Shown: piece after piece, positions 15,677-24,309 of the stretch
Layout: the number at the start of each line of letters is the position of its first letter
Position numbering within the stretch: the stretch's first letter is position 1
The notes under the pieces: generated by a model
Seen by the model: the letters and a program-made list of their open reading frames with translations, nothing else
What the model was told of the DNA's origin: nothing
Databases searched by the model: none
Program-made: the position numbers and the translations under genes
Assembly: GCA_902805665.1 (NCBI GenBank)
Contig: CADCTB010000222.1
Location: 1-38,749, forward strand
Reading direction: 5' to 3'
Source of the DNA: an uncultured Acidimicrobiales bacterium
Lineage (GTDB): Bacteria; Actinomycetota; Acidimicrobiia; Acidimicrobiales; AC-14
Length of the DNA: 38,749 bases

Positions 15677-16723
15677 TCAGAGGACCAGGGTGACCGGCTC
15701 GGGGTGGACCCAGCGTCGCTCGACGTCGGCGATCCGGACTGCGTCGAACACCGCCTGGACCCGCAGGCCCTCCTCCAAGGACGGGTCGGGGGGATCGCCG
15801 TTTCTGATGGCGGCCCAGAAGTTCCGGGCCACCCGCTTGAACGCCTCCGTCGAACTGTTGTCAAACGGCCCCTCGCACTGGAGCTCGTGGCCGGCCCGAC
15901 CCCACCACACCCGCTGGTCGGCGTCGAGTCTCACCGAGCCCTCATCGCCGTGAAGCTCGATGACGTCGCCACGATCATGGTGGGCAGTCGCCACCAGGTT
16001 CACCACTCCGAGCCCTCCGCCGCGGAAGCGGAGGAGGATGGCGTACGCGTCCTCCGCGGTCACCGGGAGAAGATGGTCGTCATCGGACGTCCTCATCGTC
16101 ACGCCGATCTCCGTCGCAGCTGCCACCGCCTCGATGGGCGGCAGCGCTTCGAGCAGCATGTCGAGGTCGTGGACCCCGTACCCCTGCAGCCGGCCCCCTC
16201 CCATCGTGGCGTCGTGCACCCATGTGTGCGGGCGCGAAGACGCATCGGCATGGTCGGTCTGGACCAGCGAAACCGACACCATCCGCGGCCGACCGAGTAC
16301 CTCGCGGGCCCGCGCGATCACGCGCCGACGGGTCTCTTTCAGGCGCAGCTCAAAGCCGACGGCCCCCACCACTCCGGCCGACCGAATGGCCGCGGCGATC
16401 CGGTGGGCGCCGGCCAGGTCGTCGGCCAGCGGCTTCTCGCACAGGACGTGCAGTCCCCGCTCCGCGGCGGCGACGGCGAAGGGTACGTGCGTGATCACCG
16501 GTGTGGCCACGTGCACCGCTTCCAGGCCCGGAACGGCGAGCAGCTCCTCGAAGTCGGACGTCCCCAGCGCCAACCCCGCCTGTCCGGCCATCTCCTGCGC
16601 CCGCTCGGGGCGCCGGGACCAGACCGCCAGTGGCTCGAACTCCTCCAGCTCGAGGTAGGCAGGCAGGGCCACTTTGGCCCCGTAGCCGCCACCCGCGACC
16701 GCGATCTTCACCGGATCGTTCAC
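15677..16723 (-). CDS. Gfo/Idh/MocA-family NAD(P)-dependent oxidoreductase
   Basis: The Rossmann domain starts KIAVAGGGYGAKVALPAY (residues 6-23) and the family motif EKPLADD (96-102) supplies the catalytic Lys. The C-terminal alpha/beta domain has GYGVHDLDMLLEAL, a likely substrate His/Asp segment. Length is 348 aa. Members oxidise sugars, inositols or biliverdin; the substrate cannot be read from sequence. GTG 16723 was chosen because GGAGG sits 7 nt upstream. The isomerase gene follows directly, so a short sugar-catabolic operon is likely. Confidence 0.9.
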   Translation of the reverse strand: MNDPVKIAVAGGGYGAKVALPAYLELEEFEPLAVWSRRPERAQEMAGQAGLALGTSDFEELLAVPGLEAVHVATPVITHVPFAVAAAERGLHVLCEKPLADDLAGAHRIAAAIRSAGVVGAVGFELRLKETRRRVIARAREVLGRPRMVSVSLVQTDHADASSRPHTWVHDATMGGGRLQGYGVHDLDMLLEALPPIEAVAAATEIGVTMRTSDDDHLLPVTAEDAYAILLRFRGGGLGVVNLVATAHHDRGDVIELHGDEGSVRLDADQRVWWGRAGHELQCEGPFDNSSTEAFKRVARNFWAAIRNGDPPDPSLEEGLRVQAVFDAVRIADVERRWVHPEPVTLVL

Positions 16724-16735
16724 CACGCGTCCTCC

Positions 16736-16746
16736 ACACAAGTGTA
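16736..16746 (-). promoter_or_regulatory. Possible -10 and small dyad before the oxidoreductase gene
   Basis: On the minus strand TACACT (16741-16746) could be a -10. It overlaps the dyad ACAC-N2-GTGT (16736-16745), which could be an operator. The element is short and the -35 is unclear. The rest of 16747-16942 shows nothing I can name. Confidence 0.3.
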
Positions 16747-16942
16747 TGCGACGAAAATCGGGGTCGGTCGTGTCACCGCCACCCGGTGCGTCGCGCCGAG
16801 CGCCCGCAGGTGGTCCCGTGCCGGAACGTCCGGGCTGGGCGGCCTTCGCCTCCGTCATCGACCGCTGGCACCGTCCGGTCGACCTCCACTCGCAGGGGAT
16901 CCCGTACTGCAACCGCAGTAGACGGGCCGGCGGAAGAGGCTC

Positions 16943-17704
16943 CTAGGCTCGGGCGTACAGGTAAGGGCCCAGCTCGAGCGTGGTCGGCGTGCAGGCGTAG
17001 GGGTACTCCCGGTCCAACACGGTCACGCCGACCGGGTCGTCGGGGGCCCTGCCGTTGATCATCACCATGAAGCTCAGGGCCGACGTGTCCGTGCCGCTCA
17101 GCCTCACCCGCCCGTCGCCCGCCTGCCAGCGCTCGGTCGTCGTCCCTGCGTAGGTGCCCTCGATCCGGTATGCGCCGGTCCCTCCCGTGAGCGGCGCCGC
17201 GGCCCCGTAGTCGGCCCGGGCCTTCCCGTCAGCGGCGATCGTCAGCACCACGCCGGCCCCGCCGCGCACCACGGCAGTGACCTCCCGGCCGTCGAGAGAC
17301 GCACGGAGCGGAACCTCGAACGCCTCACCCCGCCACGTCCCGACGAGGCAGTCGTCGCCGACCGACAGCGCGGAGGTCGCGGCCACGAGCCCCACGACAC
17401 CCGCGACGACTAGCGCAACGACAAGGACCAGGCCGTACCGTCCGTACCTGCGACGTGGAGCGGGCGGCGCCGGGGCCCATGCCGGCCTGAGGGTGCGGTC
17501 GTAGGCCCGACGCTGCGCCGGGTCGGACAGGACGTCGTACGCCTCGGTGATCAGTCTGAACTGGGCCGGGTCACCGGCGGCGTCAGGATGGGCCGCCTTC
17601 ACCAGCCGCCGGTACGCCTGCCTCACCTCGTCGTCCGACGCGCTCGCCGAGATGCCGAGGACCTCGTAGTGGGTCGGCACCACCCGGACGCTACCGCCCG
17701 CCAC
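16943..17704 (-). CDS. Membrane-anchored J-domain protein
   Basis: Residues 11-72 are a J domain ([26 protein letters not shown] at 39-41, [19 protein letters not shown]). A Pro/Arg-rich linker leads to one transmembrane helix (about 88-112). The remaining 140 residues are predicted outside the membrane and look beta-rich ([32 protein letters not shown]), somewhat like a lipocalin-type barrel. The J domain would face the cytoplasm and recruit DnaK to the membrane. This is not the DnaJ chaperone itself: there is no zinc domain. GTG codons at 17704, 17683 and 17680 are all possible starts. Confidence 0.8.
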   Translation of the reverse strand: MAGGSVRVVPTHYEVLGISASASDDEVRQAYRRLVKAAHPDAAGDPAQFRLITEAYDVLSDPAQRRAYDRTLRPAWAPAPPAPRRRYGRYGLVLVVALVVAGVVGLVAATSALSVGDDCLVGTWRGEAFEVPLRASLDGREVTAVVRGGAGVVLTIAADGKARADYGAAAPLTGGTGAYRIEGTYAGTTTERWQAGDGRVRLSGTDTSALSFMVMINGRAPDDPVGVTVLDREYPYACTPTTLELGPYLYARA

Positions 17705-17716
17705 CCTTCTGACGTG

Positions 17717-17746
17717 GAACAGGGCCCGCCGGCGCGGGCCCTGTTC
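17717..17746 (-). terminator. Hairpin terminator after the vWA gene
   Basis: Perfect 13-bp arms GAACAGGGCCCGC and GCGGGCCCTGTTC surround the loop CGGC. It lies 27 nt after the stop of the vWA gene and before the J-domain gene. There is no U-run, as is common in high-GC actinobacteria. Confidence 0.65.
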
Positions 17747-17773
17747 GCACTCGGGATTGAAGTTCGATACGGG

Positions 17774-19507
17774 CTACTTCGGAGGCGGCGCCACCTGGCA
17801 CAGAACCGGTGCCGATGTGTTGCCCGAGGCGTCGGTCGCCGTGATCGCCGCATCACCGTTGGTGGTGATGTGCCAGTCGATGACACCGGGGCCCGGCTTC
17901 TGGTTCGGCTGGGCCCCTGGCGCTTGGGTCAGCTTGAGCTTCGTGCCGCTCGGGAAAGGCCCGAAAGTCGCGCCGCTGCCGGTGTCGCGCACCGTGATCG
18001 TCGGGTTCGGGTCCACCGCGTCCGAGGACCTCACCTCGTAGAAGCCGTCCGGGTTCTGCCCGCTGGCCGGGTTGTTCCCGGCCTTGGGCACGTTGTTGCC
18101 CGACGGATTGGTGGTCGGGGGGCACGCAACCACCGGCGGGGTGGTGTCGATCCAGTTCTTGACCGCCGTGTCGCAAACCACCACCCCCGCTCCATTGGTG
18201 AAGCAGCCCTGGATGGTGTCGGTTCCGAGTCCGGCCAGGCCTTGGGCCGCTGGATAGGTGAACGGGGTCGTGCCGCCCACCGTCGTGCCGCTTCCCGATG
18301 CCCCCGCGTTGGGCCCGCTGAGGATGCTGTAGTCGACAGTCACGCCGTTCACCGGATCACCGAAGTCGTCGGCGATGGCGCCGTTGACGGTGTGGGTCTG
18401 GCCCGGCGTACCGAGCTCGTTGTCGGCCGTCGGAGGGGTCACGTCGATGGTCGCCGCGCATCCCCGTACGTTCACCGTGGGACTGGGGAAACTGACGATG
18501 TGCCCTTCGGCGTCGGTGTAGGTGATCGCCGCGTTGACCTGCTCCGGTCCCCCCGGCTGCGCGGCCGAATGGGTGGCGGTGAAGCTCATGCTTACCGTTT
18601 CGGTGTTCAGCTCGGGGATCGTCCACGTCAGGACGTTGCCGGCCTGCCCCAGCGTGCCCGTGGTGACTGCCGCGTTCGAAACCGCGAAGTGGCTGTTCAC
18701 CGTGTCGACCACCGTGATGTTGGTCGCTGCCGGCACCACGATGGCTGCGCCGATCGTCTGGAAGATCGCCTGCAGCTGACCGGCGGACGGTGCGATGAAC
18801 ACGTGCTGGTCGTCCGGGTCGGTCGCCCAGTCGTGCAACTCGCCGCCGTTCACCGAGCCCAAGCCGATGGCGTAGACCTCGGTCCCCGCGGCCCGGGCCG
18901 CGGCCGCGTCGTCGCTGGCGTCGCCCCCGACAGTCGTCACGCCGTCGGTGAAGATGATGAGGATCTTCTGGTTCCCGGGTTGCGACGCTGCCAGCTGGGC
19001 CTGCGCCACCTGGAAGGCGGCCGAGTGGTTCGTGTCGCCGCTGGCGACGAGCCCGTTGATGGCGCTCTTCACCGCCCCCGCGTCGTTCGTCAGCGGCTGG
19101 TTCACCGTGGCCGAGCTGGCGAAGCTGACGACGCCGATGCGGCTCCCGTTGGCGATCAGGCCGTTGAGCGCACTGTCGGTGCCCTCATCGATGATGTCGA
19201 CGAAGGCGCTCGCCCCCGACTTGAGGTTCGCCATGGCGTTCTGCATGCTGCCGGACCGATCGAGCACCAGCATGATGTCAGCGGGCTGACCGGAGATGCC
19301 GGTCTGGCCCTGGAGGGTGACCGTCACGTTGGTCGACCCGTTGCAGGGGATGTCGGTGTCGGACACTGTCTTGGTGCCTGTGACGGTCCCGCCCTGAGCC
19401 ATCGCCCCGGAGCCGGCCAGCAGGAAGGCGCCGGCGCACACTGCGCCGACCACCCCCCGCCACAGGAGCGACTGACGCGATGGCGCGTACTTCCAGAATC
19501 GTTGCAC
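17774..19507 (-). CDS. Secreted von Willebrand factor A protein with Ig-like repeats
   Basis: A signal peptide covers about residues 1-37 (basic start, long hydrophobic stretch, AMA-QG cleavage). Residues 76-255 are a vWA domain with an intact MIDAS (DRSGS, 83-87) and IIFTDGVT. Residues 260-345 form a conserved beta-sandwich (DUF11-like), and 350-577 carry Ig-like or HYR-like segments (DTTPPVVACPPTT, ATDASGNTS). The role is probably metal-dependent adhesion or binding at the cell surface. There is no sorting signal or C-terminal helix, so it may be released. GTG 19507 has GGGAGGGAG about 6 nt upstream. Confidence 0.88.
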   Translation of the reverse strand: MQRFWKYAPSRQSLLWRGVVGAVCAGAFLLAGSGAMAQGGTVTGTKTVSDTDIPCNGSTNVTVTLQGQTGISGQPADIMLVLDRSGSMQNAMANLKSGASAFVDIIDEGTDSALNGLIANGSRIGVVSFASSATVNQPLTNDAGAVKSAINGLVASGDTNHSAAFQVAQAQLAASQPGNQKILIIFTDGVTTVGGDASDDAAAARAAGTEVYAIGLGSVNGGELHDWATDPDDQHVFIAPSAGQLQAIFQTIGAAIVVPAATNITVVDTVNSHFAVSNAAVTTGTLGQAGNVLTWTIPELNTETVSMSFTATHSAAQPGGPEQVNAAITYTDAEGHIVSFPSPTVNVRGCAATIDVTPPTADNELGTPGQTHTVNGAIADDFGDPVNGVTVDYSILSGPNAGASGSGTTVGGTTPFTYPAAQGLAGLGTDTIQGCFTNGAGVVVCDTAVKNWIDTTPPVVACPPTTNPSGNNVPKAGNNPASGQNPDGFYEVRSSDAVDPNPTITVRDTGSGATFGPFPSGTKLKLTQAPGAQPNQKPGPGVIDWHITTNGDAAITATDASGNTSAPVLCQVAPPPK

Positions 19508-20065
19508 TTGTTCTCCCTCCCGCCCCGCCGTTTGGCGCGAGCCGCCGTTGGTTGCCGACAGGTGTCAGCTCGGACGACTTCCTTGTCGCCCGCCGTCAGC
19601 ATGATGACCGAATCACTGCGCGTCAAGAGTGCTGGCATCACTCTTACGAACGGGTGGCCAGCACCAGTATCTTCCTTGCCCCATGGCCCTCGGCCTGGGA
19701 TCATCTTGGTGAAGGGTGGGCGCGCGTTGCCCACCCGGACGCTCCAAGAGCGGTGCCCGACGTGAGGCGCCAGGCACGGCGGTGAGGGGAGCACTACATG
19801 GGAAGTCGACTCTTCGCAGAGGCGAGCCCCTGCTGTCCTTCGCCCCTCTTCGGCCAGTTGATAGTGATGGCGTACATCCTGGGCGGCGCGTTGGTCTACA
19901 TGTGGTTGATCTCAGTTGTATTCAGGTGGGCTCGGGACCGCTCTCATCGACGGAGCGGCACTGCGAAGTGATGGAGCTCGCAGGGTCGATGAGCTGGAGC
20001 TCGGGAAGCGAAAACACGGCTACAGAGTTCGCTGCCTCCGCGCACTCACCAGGAACGGTCGCTGA
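19508..20065. other. Intergenic stretch without a supported gene
   Basis: No frame here looks protein-coding on either strand. On the minus strand TTGACG (19621-19626) and CATGCT (19598-19603) with a 17-nt spacer may be the vWA promoter. Nearby, GTGCTGGC (19629-19636) and GCCAGCAC (19657-19664) form an 8-bp inverted repeat around 20 nt. I see no known riboswitch. Confidence 0.4.
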
Positions 20066-21460
20066 TCAAGCACCGACCAGCCGCAGCAGGGTGTCGCGGT
20101 CGGGGCCGGGGATCTTCCACATGCGGGCCCGGGCGTGGGCCTGGACCTTCTCCATGAAGCCGGGCCGGGAGAACACCTCGTCGGGAAGAGCCAAGCACGT
20201 TGCGGCCTCGATGACTCCACGGAACACGTCTGGGTCGCGCAGCATGGCGGCGGAGATCGCCGTTGCGGTCGGGTCGCCGGGCGGCGGCGGTTCACCTCGC
20301 CGTAGGGCCTCCATCTGGGCGAAGCGGGCCCGGTCGGCGGTGATCTGGCTCCAGTAGTACGGCGCCACCTGGGCCTCGGTGACGCTGTCCCACGCGCGGA
20401 CGAAGGCCTCGGGATCGTCGAAGCCGGACCGGACGGTGTCCCGGAGCAACTGGGCGTGGATCAGGCCCACCGTCACGCCCCGGCCGGCCGACGGGTTGGT
20501 GCACGCCCAAGCGTCGCCCACGGCCACCACTCCCGTCGCCACCGGCCGGCCGTCGACCACGAACCGCCGGTACCGGTCGAGCACGCCGGCGGTGGTGAGG
20601 ACATCGGTGATGGGCTCCCCGTCGACCCAGTGGGCTTGCAGCGGGCAGGCGCGTACGACCTCGGTGAACCGTTCGCGATGTCGGAGATTCCGGAGGGGGG
20701 TGTCCGAGGCGGCCGACCACACCGTGACCGACCACGTGCCGCTGTCGCCCGGAAGGGTGAGGAGGGAGATCGTGCCGATGTCGGAGATCGGCGGCCCGTT
20801 GAAGGCGGGCAGTTCGGGCCCTCGGAAGTAGCGCGAGTGGTAGACGAACCCGCAGTCCTCCGACTCGACGTACGGCGCCTGCCCTCCCAGGGCCTGAAGC
20901 CACTCGGACAGCTTGGTGCGGCGGCCCATGGCGTCCACGATCAGGTCGGCGTCCAGCTCGTCGCCGTCGGTGGTCCGCACGCCGGAGACATGGGGCACGC
21001 CGTCGACGACGCCGGGCCCGGTGCGCAGCCCGGCCGCGGTAGTCCCGCGCCGGACCTCCACGCCGGCCTCCTCAGCCGCGGCGGCCAGGACGGCCTCGAC
21101 CACCGGCCGGCGACCGGTGACGAAGCGGAACCGCTCGTCGCCGTCCCTGGGCGTCCGGTCCCGGATCAAGGGCGGCATCACCGCCAGCCAGTCGAGCCAG
21201 ACACAACCCGCCTCGACCAGCCGGTCGACCATCCCGGGCATCTCCTCGTCGAGGATCAGCCGGAAGCGGGGGAGGAGGTTGTGGGGCTGATGGAACTGAC
21301 CGACGCCGTGGCGCGGCCAGTGCTCCCATGCGTCGGAGGTCTCGGTGGGTGGGGGAGCGGCGTCCCGTTCGAGGATGGTGACCCGGTGGCCGTCGCGCGC
21401 CAGGAGCGTGGCCGCCGACAACCCGATGACACTGCCGCCGCACACGACGATGGAGGCCAC
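20066..21460 (-). CDS. FAD-dependent oxidoreductase (group A monooxygenase-like)
   Basis: The FAD-binding Rossmann motif is IVVCGGSVIGLSAATLLARDG, with Ser in place of the second Gly of GxGxxG, and ILER follows. The second FAD motif is VVAVGDAWACTNPSAGRGVT (the GD motif). The middle has DADLIVDAMGRRTKL, like the DG motif. Length is 464 aa. Members hydroxylate aromatics or reduce isoprenoid chains; the substrate is unknown. GTG 21460 starts 32 nt after the Ku stop on the same strand, so it may be the last gene of the retron transcript. Confidence 0.85.
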   Translation of the reverse strand: MASIVVCGGSVIGLSAATLLARDGHRVTILERDAAPPPTETSDAWEHWPRHGVGQFHQPHNLLPRFRLILDEEMPGMVDRLVEAGCVWLDWLAVMPPLIRDRTPRDGDERFRFVTGRRPVVEAVLAAAAEEAGVEVRRGTTAAGLRTGPGVVDGVPHVSGVRTTDGDELDADLIVDAMGRRTKLSEWLQALGGQAPYVESEDCGFVYHSRYFRGPELPAFNGPPISDIGTISLLTLPGDSGTWSVTVWSAASDTPLRNLRHRERFTEVVRACPLQAHWVDGEPITDVLTTAGVLDRYRRFVVDGRPVATGVVAVGDAWACTNPSAGRGVTVGLIHAQLLRDTVRSGFDDPEAFVRAWDSVTEAQVAPYYWSQITADRARFAQMEALRRGEPPPPGDPTATAISAAMLRDPDVFRGVIEAATCLALPDEVFSRPGFMEKVQAHARARMWKIPGPDRDTLLRLVGA

Positions 21461-21492
21461 ATCCCCACCCTCTCATGCGGTGGAGGGGTGGT

Positions 21493-22452
21493 TCAGGCGG
21501 ACTTGCGGCTTGCCGCTTTGGTCGACGTCGCCTTCTTCGCATTCGAGGACTTCTTCCCGGCCGTCTTCTTGGGAGCGGCCTTCTTGGCTCGCGCCTTCCC
21601 GCCTTCCTCGGCCTGCTCGGCCAGCTGGTCGGCGACCTTCGCCACCTCCGACGCCAGCTTCCGGCCGCCCCCCTTGCGCGCCGCTTCCAGGCTCGCTTCG
21701 AGGGCCTGCATGAGGTCGACGACCGCCGCCTCGGCCGGCGCCTCCTCCTCCACCACGATCTTCTTGCCCTTGGCCTTGGCCTCGATGAGCTCCTTGAGCT
21801 CCTCGGTGTAGGTGTCGTGGTAGCGCTTGGGATCCCAGTCGGTGGCCAGCGAGCCAATGATCTGCGAGGCCAGCTTGAGCTCGCGGGGCTCCGGCTTGGC
21901 CCCCTTTCCCGGCAGGTCGTCGACCTCGGCCTGGGGGACCACCTCGTCGGCGAAGCGCATGGTCGACATGGCCAGGGCGCCGTCCAACGGACGGATGGCC
22001 GCCAGGTACTGCTTCTTGCGCATCACCACGGTGCCGATCCCGGCCTTGCCCTCCGCCTCCATGGCGGCCAGCAGCAGCCGGTACGGGCGCTCGGCCGCCT
22101 CTCCATCCGGTCCCAGCCAGTAGGTGCGTTCGTAGTAGATCGGGTCGATCTGCGACAGCTCGACGAAGTCGGCCACGTCGATGGTGCGTGACGTGCGGGG
22201 GCGGAGCTTCTCCAGCTCCTCGTCCTCCACGACCACGTATTTGCCGGAGGCGATCTCATAGCCGGACTCGATGTCGTCGGCGGTGACTTCCTTCCCCGTC
22301 TTGTCCGACACCTTCTTGTAGTTGATCCGGGCCCCAGTGCCCTTCTCCAGCTGGTTGAAGTGCACCTTGTGGTCGCGCACGGCGGCATACGCCTTCACCG
22401 GCACGCTGACGAGCCCGAAGCTGATCGAGCCGCTCCAAATCGCTCTGGCCAT
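21493..22452 (-). CDS. Ku protein (DNA double-strand end binding, NHEJ)
   Basis: The N-terminus MARAIWSGSISFGLVSVPVK is diagnostic of bacterial Ku. The core domain runs to about residue 255 (LHKDCG-type loop replaced by RINYKKVSDKTG, then VELSQIDPIYYERTYWLGPD). The C-terminus from about 280 is a Lys/Ala-rich tail (KKAAPKKTAGKKSSNAKK), like the DNA-binding tails of some actinobacterial Ku proteins. The homodimer threads onto DNA ends and recruits LigD. No ligD is in the window. The gene lies 43 nt after DUF4259 and in line with the retron RT. Confidence 0.97.
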   Translation of the reverse strand: MARAIWSGSISFGLVSVPVKAYAAVRDHKVHFNQLEKGTGARINYKKVSDKTGKEVTADDIESGYEIASGKYVVVEDEELEKLRPRTSRTIDVADFVELSQIDPIYYERTYWLGPDGEAAERPYRLLLAAMEAEGKAGIGTVVMRKKQYLAAIRPLDGALAMSTMRFADEVVPQAEVDDLPGKGAKPEPRELKLASQIIGSLATDWDPKRYHDTYTEELKELIEAKAKGKKIVVEEEAPAEAAVVDLMQALEASLEAARKGGGRKLASEVAKVADQLAEQAEEGGKARAKKAAPKKTAGKKSSNAKKATSTKAASRKSA

Positions 22453-22495
22453 GGAGCTGTGCTACCCAGCCCACCACGGCCCGATGCGCCGGCAG

Positions 22496-22924
22496 CTACT
22501 CGGCGCCCACCTCGTCGCCGATGGCCCGCACCAGGCGGTGCCGCAGCCTCTCGATCTCCTGGGCCCACTCCTGCCCTTCGGGCGCCTCGGCCCAGAGGTG
22601 GCGCAACTCCGACTCCTCGCTCATCACGCGCTCGAGCGCGTCGATGGCGAGCCGGGCGTCGCCGCGGCTGGCCGTGTCGGGGTGATCGTCGATCCACTCG
22701 CCGATCCGTTCCGGAAGACCCTTGAGGTTGCCGTCGAAGGAGGCGGCCACGACGGCGGCGGCGGCCACTGCGCTCGCGCCTTCGGGGAGCTCGAGATAGC
22801 CGTCGGTGTCCATGGTGGCGGACATGGCTTGGCGGGCCGGGGCCAGGTCGGAGGCGTCCTCCAGCTCGTACGCCCAGTCGGCGGCGTCGTCGTTGTCGAA
22901 CACCCCGGTTCCCCACGCGCCCAT
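22496..22924 (-). CDS. DUF4259 protein
   Basis: A 142-aa soluble protein opening with MGAWGTGVFDNDDAADWAYE, the hallmark of DUF4259. Helices follow (ASAVAAAAVVAASFDG, ARLAIDALERVMSEESELRHLW). The family is of unknown function. Here it begins 16 nt after the retron RT stop and precedes Ku by 43 nt, on the same strand. This makes it a candidate accessory protein of the retron, but the family is also found without retrons. Confidence 0.88.
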   Translation of the reverse strand: MGAWGTGVFDNDDAADWAYELEDASDLAPARQAMSATMDTDGYLELPEGASAVAAAAVVAASFDGNLKGLPERIGEWIDDHPDTASRGDARLAIDALERVMSEESELRHLWAEAPEGQEWAQEIERLRHRLVRAIGDEVGAE

Positions 22925-22940
22925 CCGTCCTACCCTCTCA

Positions 22941-24305
22941 TCACCGGTCGGCGCTGTCCCAGTCGATCTGGGCGAAGGTGGCCAGGAGGCGTTCTCCTCG
23001 TGCCGGATTCAGTTGGTTGACCCAGGAGATGCGCCCGCGCAGGTGGTCCCGGAAGGCCGGGTGGCCGGTGCGGTTCTGGCCGGCCGGTCCGTGGCGGGCC
23101 GCGTTGTGCAGCGTCGCCTTGAGCAGGTCGTACTGGCGACGCTCGACGTTGGCCCGCTCGTTGACGACGACACCGGCCAGCCGTTGTCGCTGGCCGGCGT
23201 GGCGGACCGACGTCTTCGCCACGTTGACCCTGAAGCCCTCATCCTCGGCGATCCCGGTGATCCATTCGACCAGGCGACGGTTCTGGCCTTCGCTGCGAGG
23301 GTCGATCGACGAGAACGCCAGGTCGTCGGCATACCGGGTGTACGTGAGGCCGGCCGCCGAGGCCAGGCCGGCCAGGCGGCGGTCGAGGCCGAACGCGGCG
23401 AGGTTGGCGAGCGCGGGCGACGTGGGCGCGCCCTGGGGAAGGTGCGGGTGGGCCAGGTGGCCGGCCAACCGCCGGAAGGCCGCCGTGGATTCGACGACGG
23501 ACGGCGCACCGGTCTGGGCCGACACCGCCCGAGGCACCGCGTTCGTGGTCAGCGCGGTGAGCACATGGGCGACCGGTTCGGGATATCCGCACCCCCGGAA
23601 GATGCCGTAGACGCGCCCGGCCCGGACCGACGCGAAGAAGTCCTCGAGGTCGACACGGATCACCACGTTCCGCTGGATGTGCCCGTTGGCGTGGGAGAGG
23701 GCGGACCTGTCCCTTCGGAACCCGTGGGCGGCCGGGTGCACCGGGACGGGTTCGAGGATCTCCCGCAGGAGCACCCGCTGCAGGTGCTTGAGCACCGGTT
23801 TCGGTGCTTCGATCAGCCGGGCGCCGCCGTTTCGCTTCGGTGCCCAGTGGTAGCGGTAGTGACGCAGCCGCTCGTCGGCGACCGTGCGCTCGAGCCCGCG
23901 GGTGTCGGCGAACCAGTTGAGGGTGGCGGTCGACATCCCGATCAGATCCTGGAGATCCCGAAGGGTGTGGAGGTTCGCCACCGGCCACGGCGCAGGGCCC
24001 ATCGCCGTCTCCGCGACGAGCCAGTTGCGTATGGTCGGCGGTTCCTCCGATCGGCGCCGGGCGGCGGCGATGGCCTTGGTGAGCGGGGGGCAGACCGAGA
24101 GAAAGGTCGCCAGCTCCCGCGGGCGGTCCCGAGGAGCATCGGGATACGCGTGACGCGCCGCGTCGGCCAGGTGGCGGACCCACACCCGTCGCGTCTCGAC
24201 CGCCTCCCGGCCCCGGCTGGCCATGGCCGGAGGGTCCCAATCCCCGGCCAGGAAGGCGTGGGCCAGGCCCCGGGCGACGGTGACCGCCGCTGATTCCCTG
24301 GTCAC
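22941..24305 (-). CDS. Retron-type reverse transcriptase with N-terminal extension
   Basis: Residues 155-454 are a retron RT. In order: RLIEAPK (163-169), AHGFRRDRS (193-201), HANGH (205-209, like the retron NAxxH motif), VDLEDFF with D219, LPQGAPTSPALAN (289-301), YADD (325-328) and LAGVVVN (376-382), which replaces the usual VTGxxVN. All three catalytic Asp are present. Residues 1-150 are a helical extension with HTLRDLQDLIGMSTATLNWF, as I recall from the long myxobacterial RTs such as Mx162. There is no maturase or endonuclease domain, so a group II intron is unlikely. GTG 24305 begins 5 nt after the a2 arm of the ncRNA. The enzyme should make msDNA from that RNA. Confidence 0.92.
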   Translation of the reverse strand: MTRESAAVTVARGLAHAFLAGDWDPPAMASRGREAVETRRVWVRHLADAARHAYPDAPRDRPRELATFLSVCPPLTKAIAAARRRSEEPPTIRNWLVAETAMGPAPWPVANLHTLRDLQDLIGMSTATLNWFADTRGLERTVADERLRHYRYHWAPKRNGGARLIEAPKPVLKHLQRVLLREILEPVPVHPAAHGFRRDRSALSHANGHIQRNVVIRVDLEDFFASVRAGRVYGIFRGCGYPEPVAHVLTALTTNAVPRAVSAQTGAPSVVESTAAFRRLAGHLAHPHLPQGAPTSPALANLAAFGLDRRLAGLASAAGLTYTRYADDLAFSSIDPRSEGQNRRLVEWITGIAEDEGFRVNVAKTSVRHAGQRQRLAGVVVNERANVERRQYDLLKATLHNAARHGPAGQNRTGHPAFRDHLRGRISWVNQLNPARGERLLATFAQIDWDSADR

Positions 24306-24309
24306 TGGT

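Noticed and set aside
19508-19800. Cyclic-di-GMP or other riboswitch before the vWA gene
   Set aside because: No GEMM-type core could be matched on the minus strand.
19716-20357. Open frame on the plus strand across the 19.7-20.3 kb gap
   Set aside because: Composition is random and the second half is antisense to the FAD oxidoreductase.
22941-24305. RT as part of a group II intron or a diversity-generating retroelement
   Set aside because: There is no maturase or HNH domain and no template/variable repeat pair that I can see; the a1/a2 RNA fits a retron.
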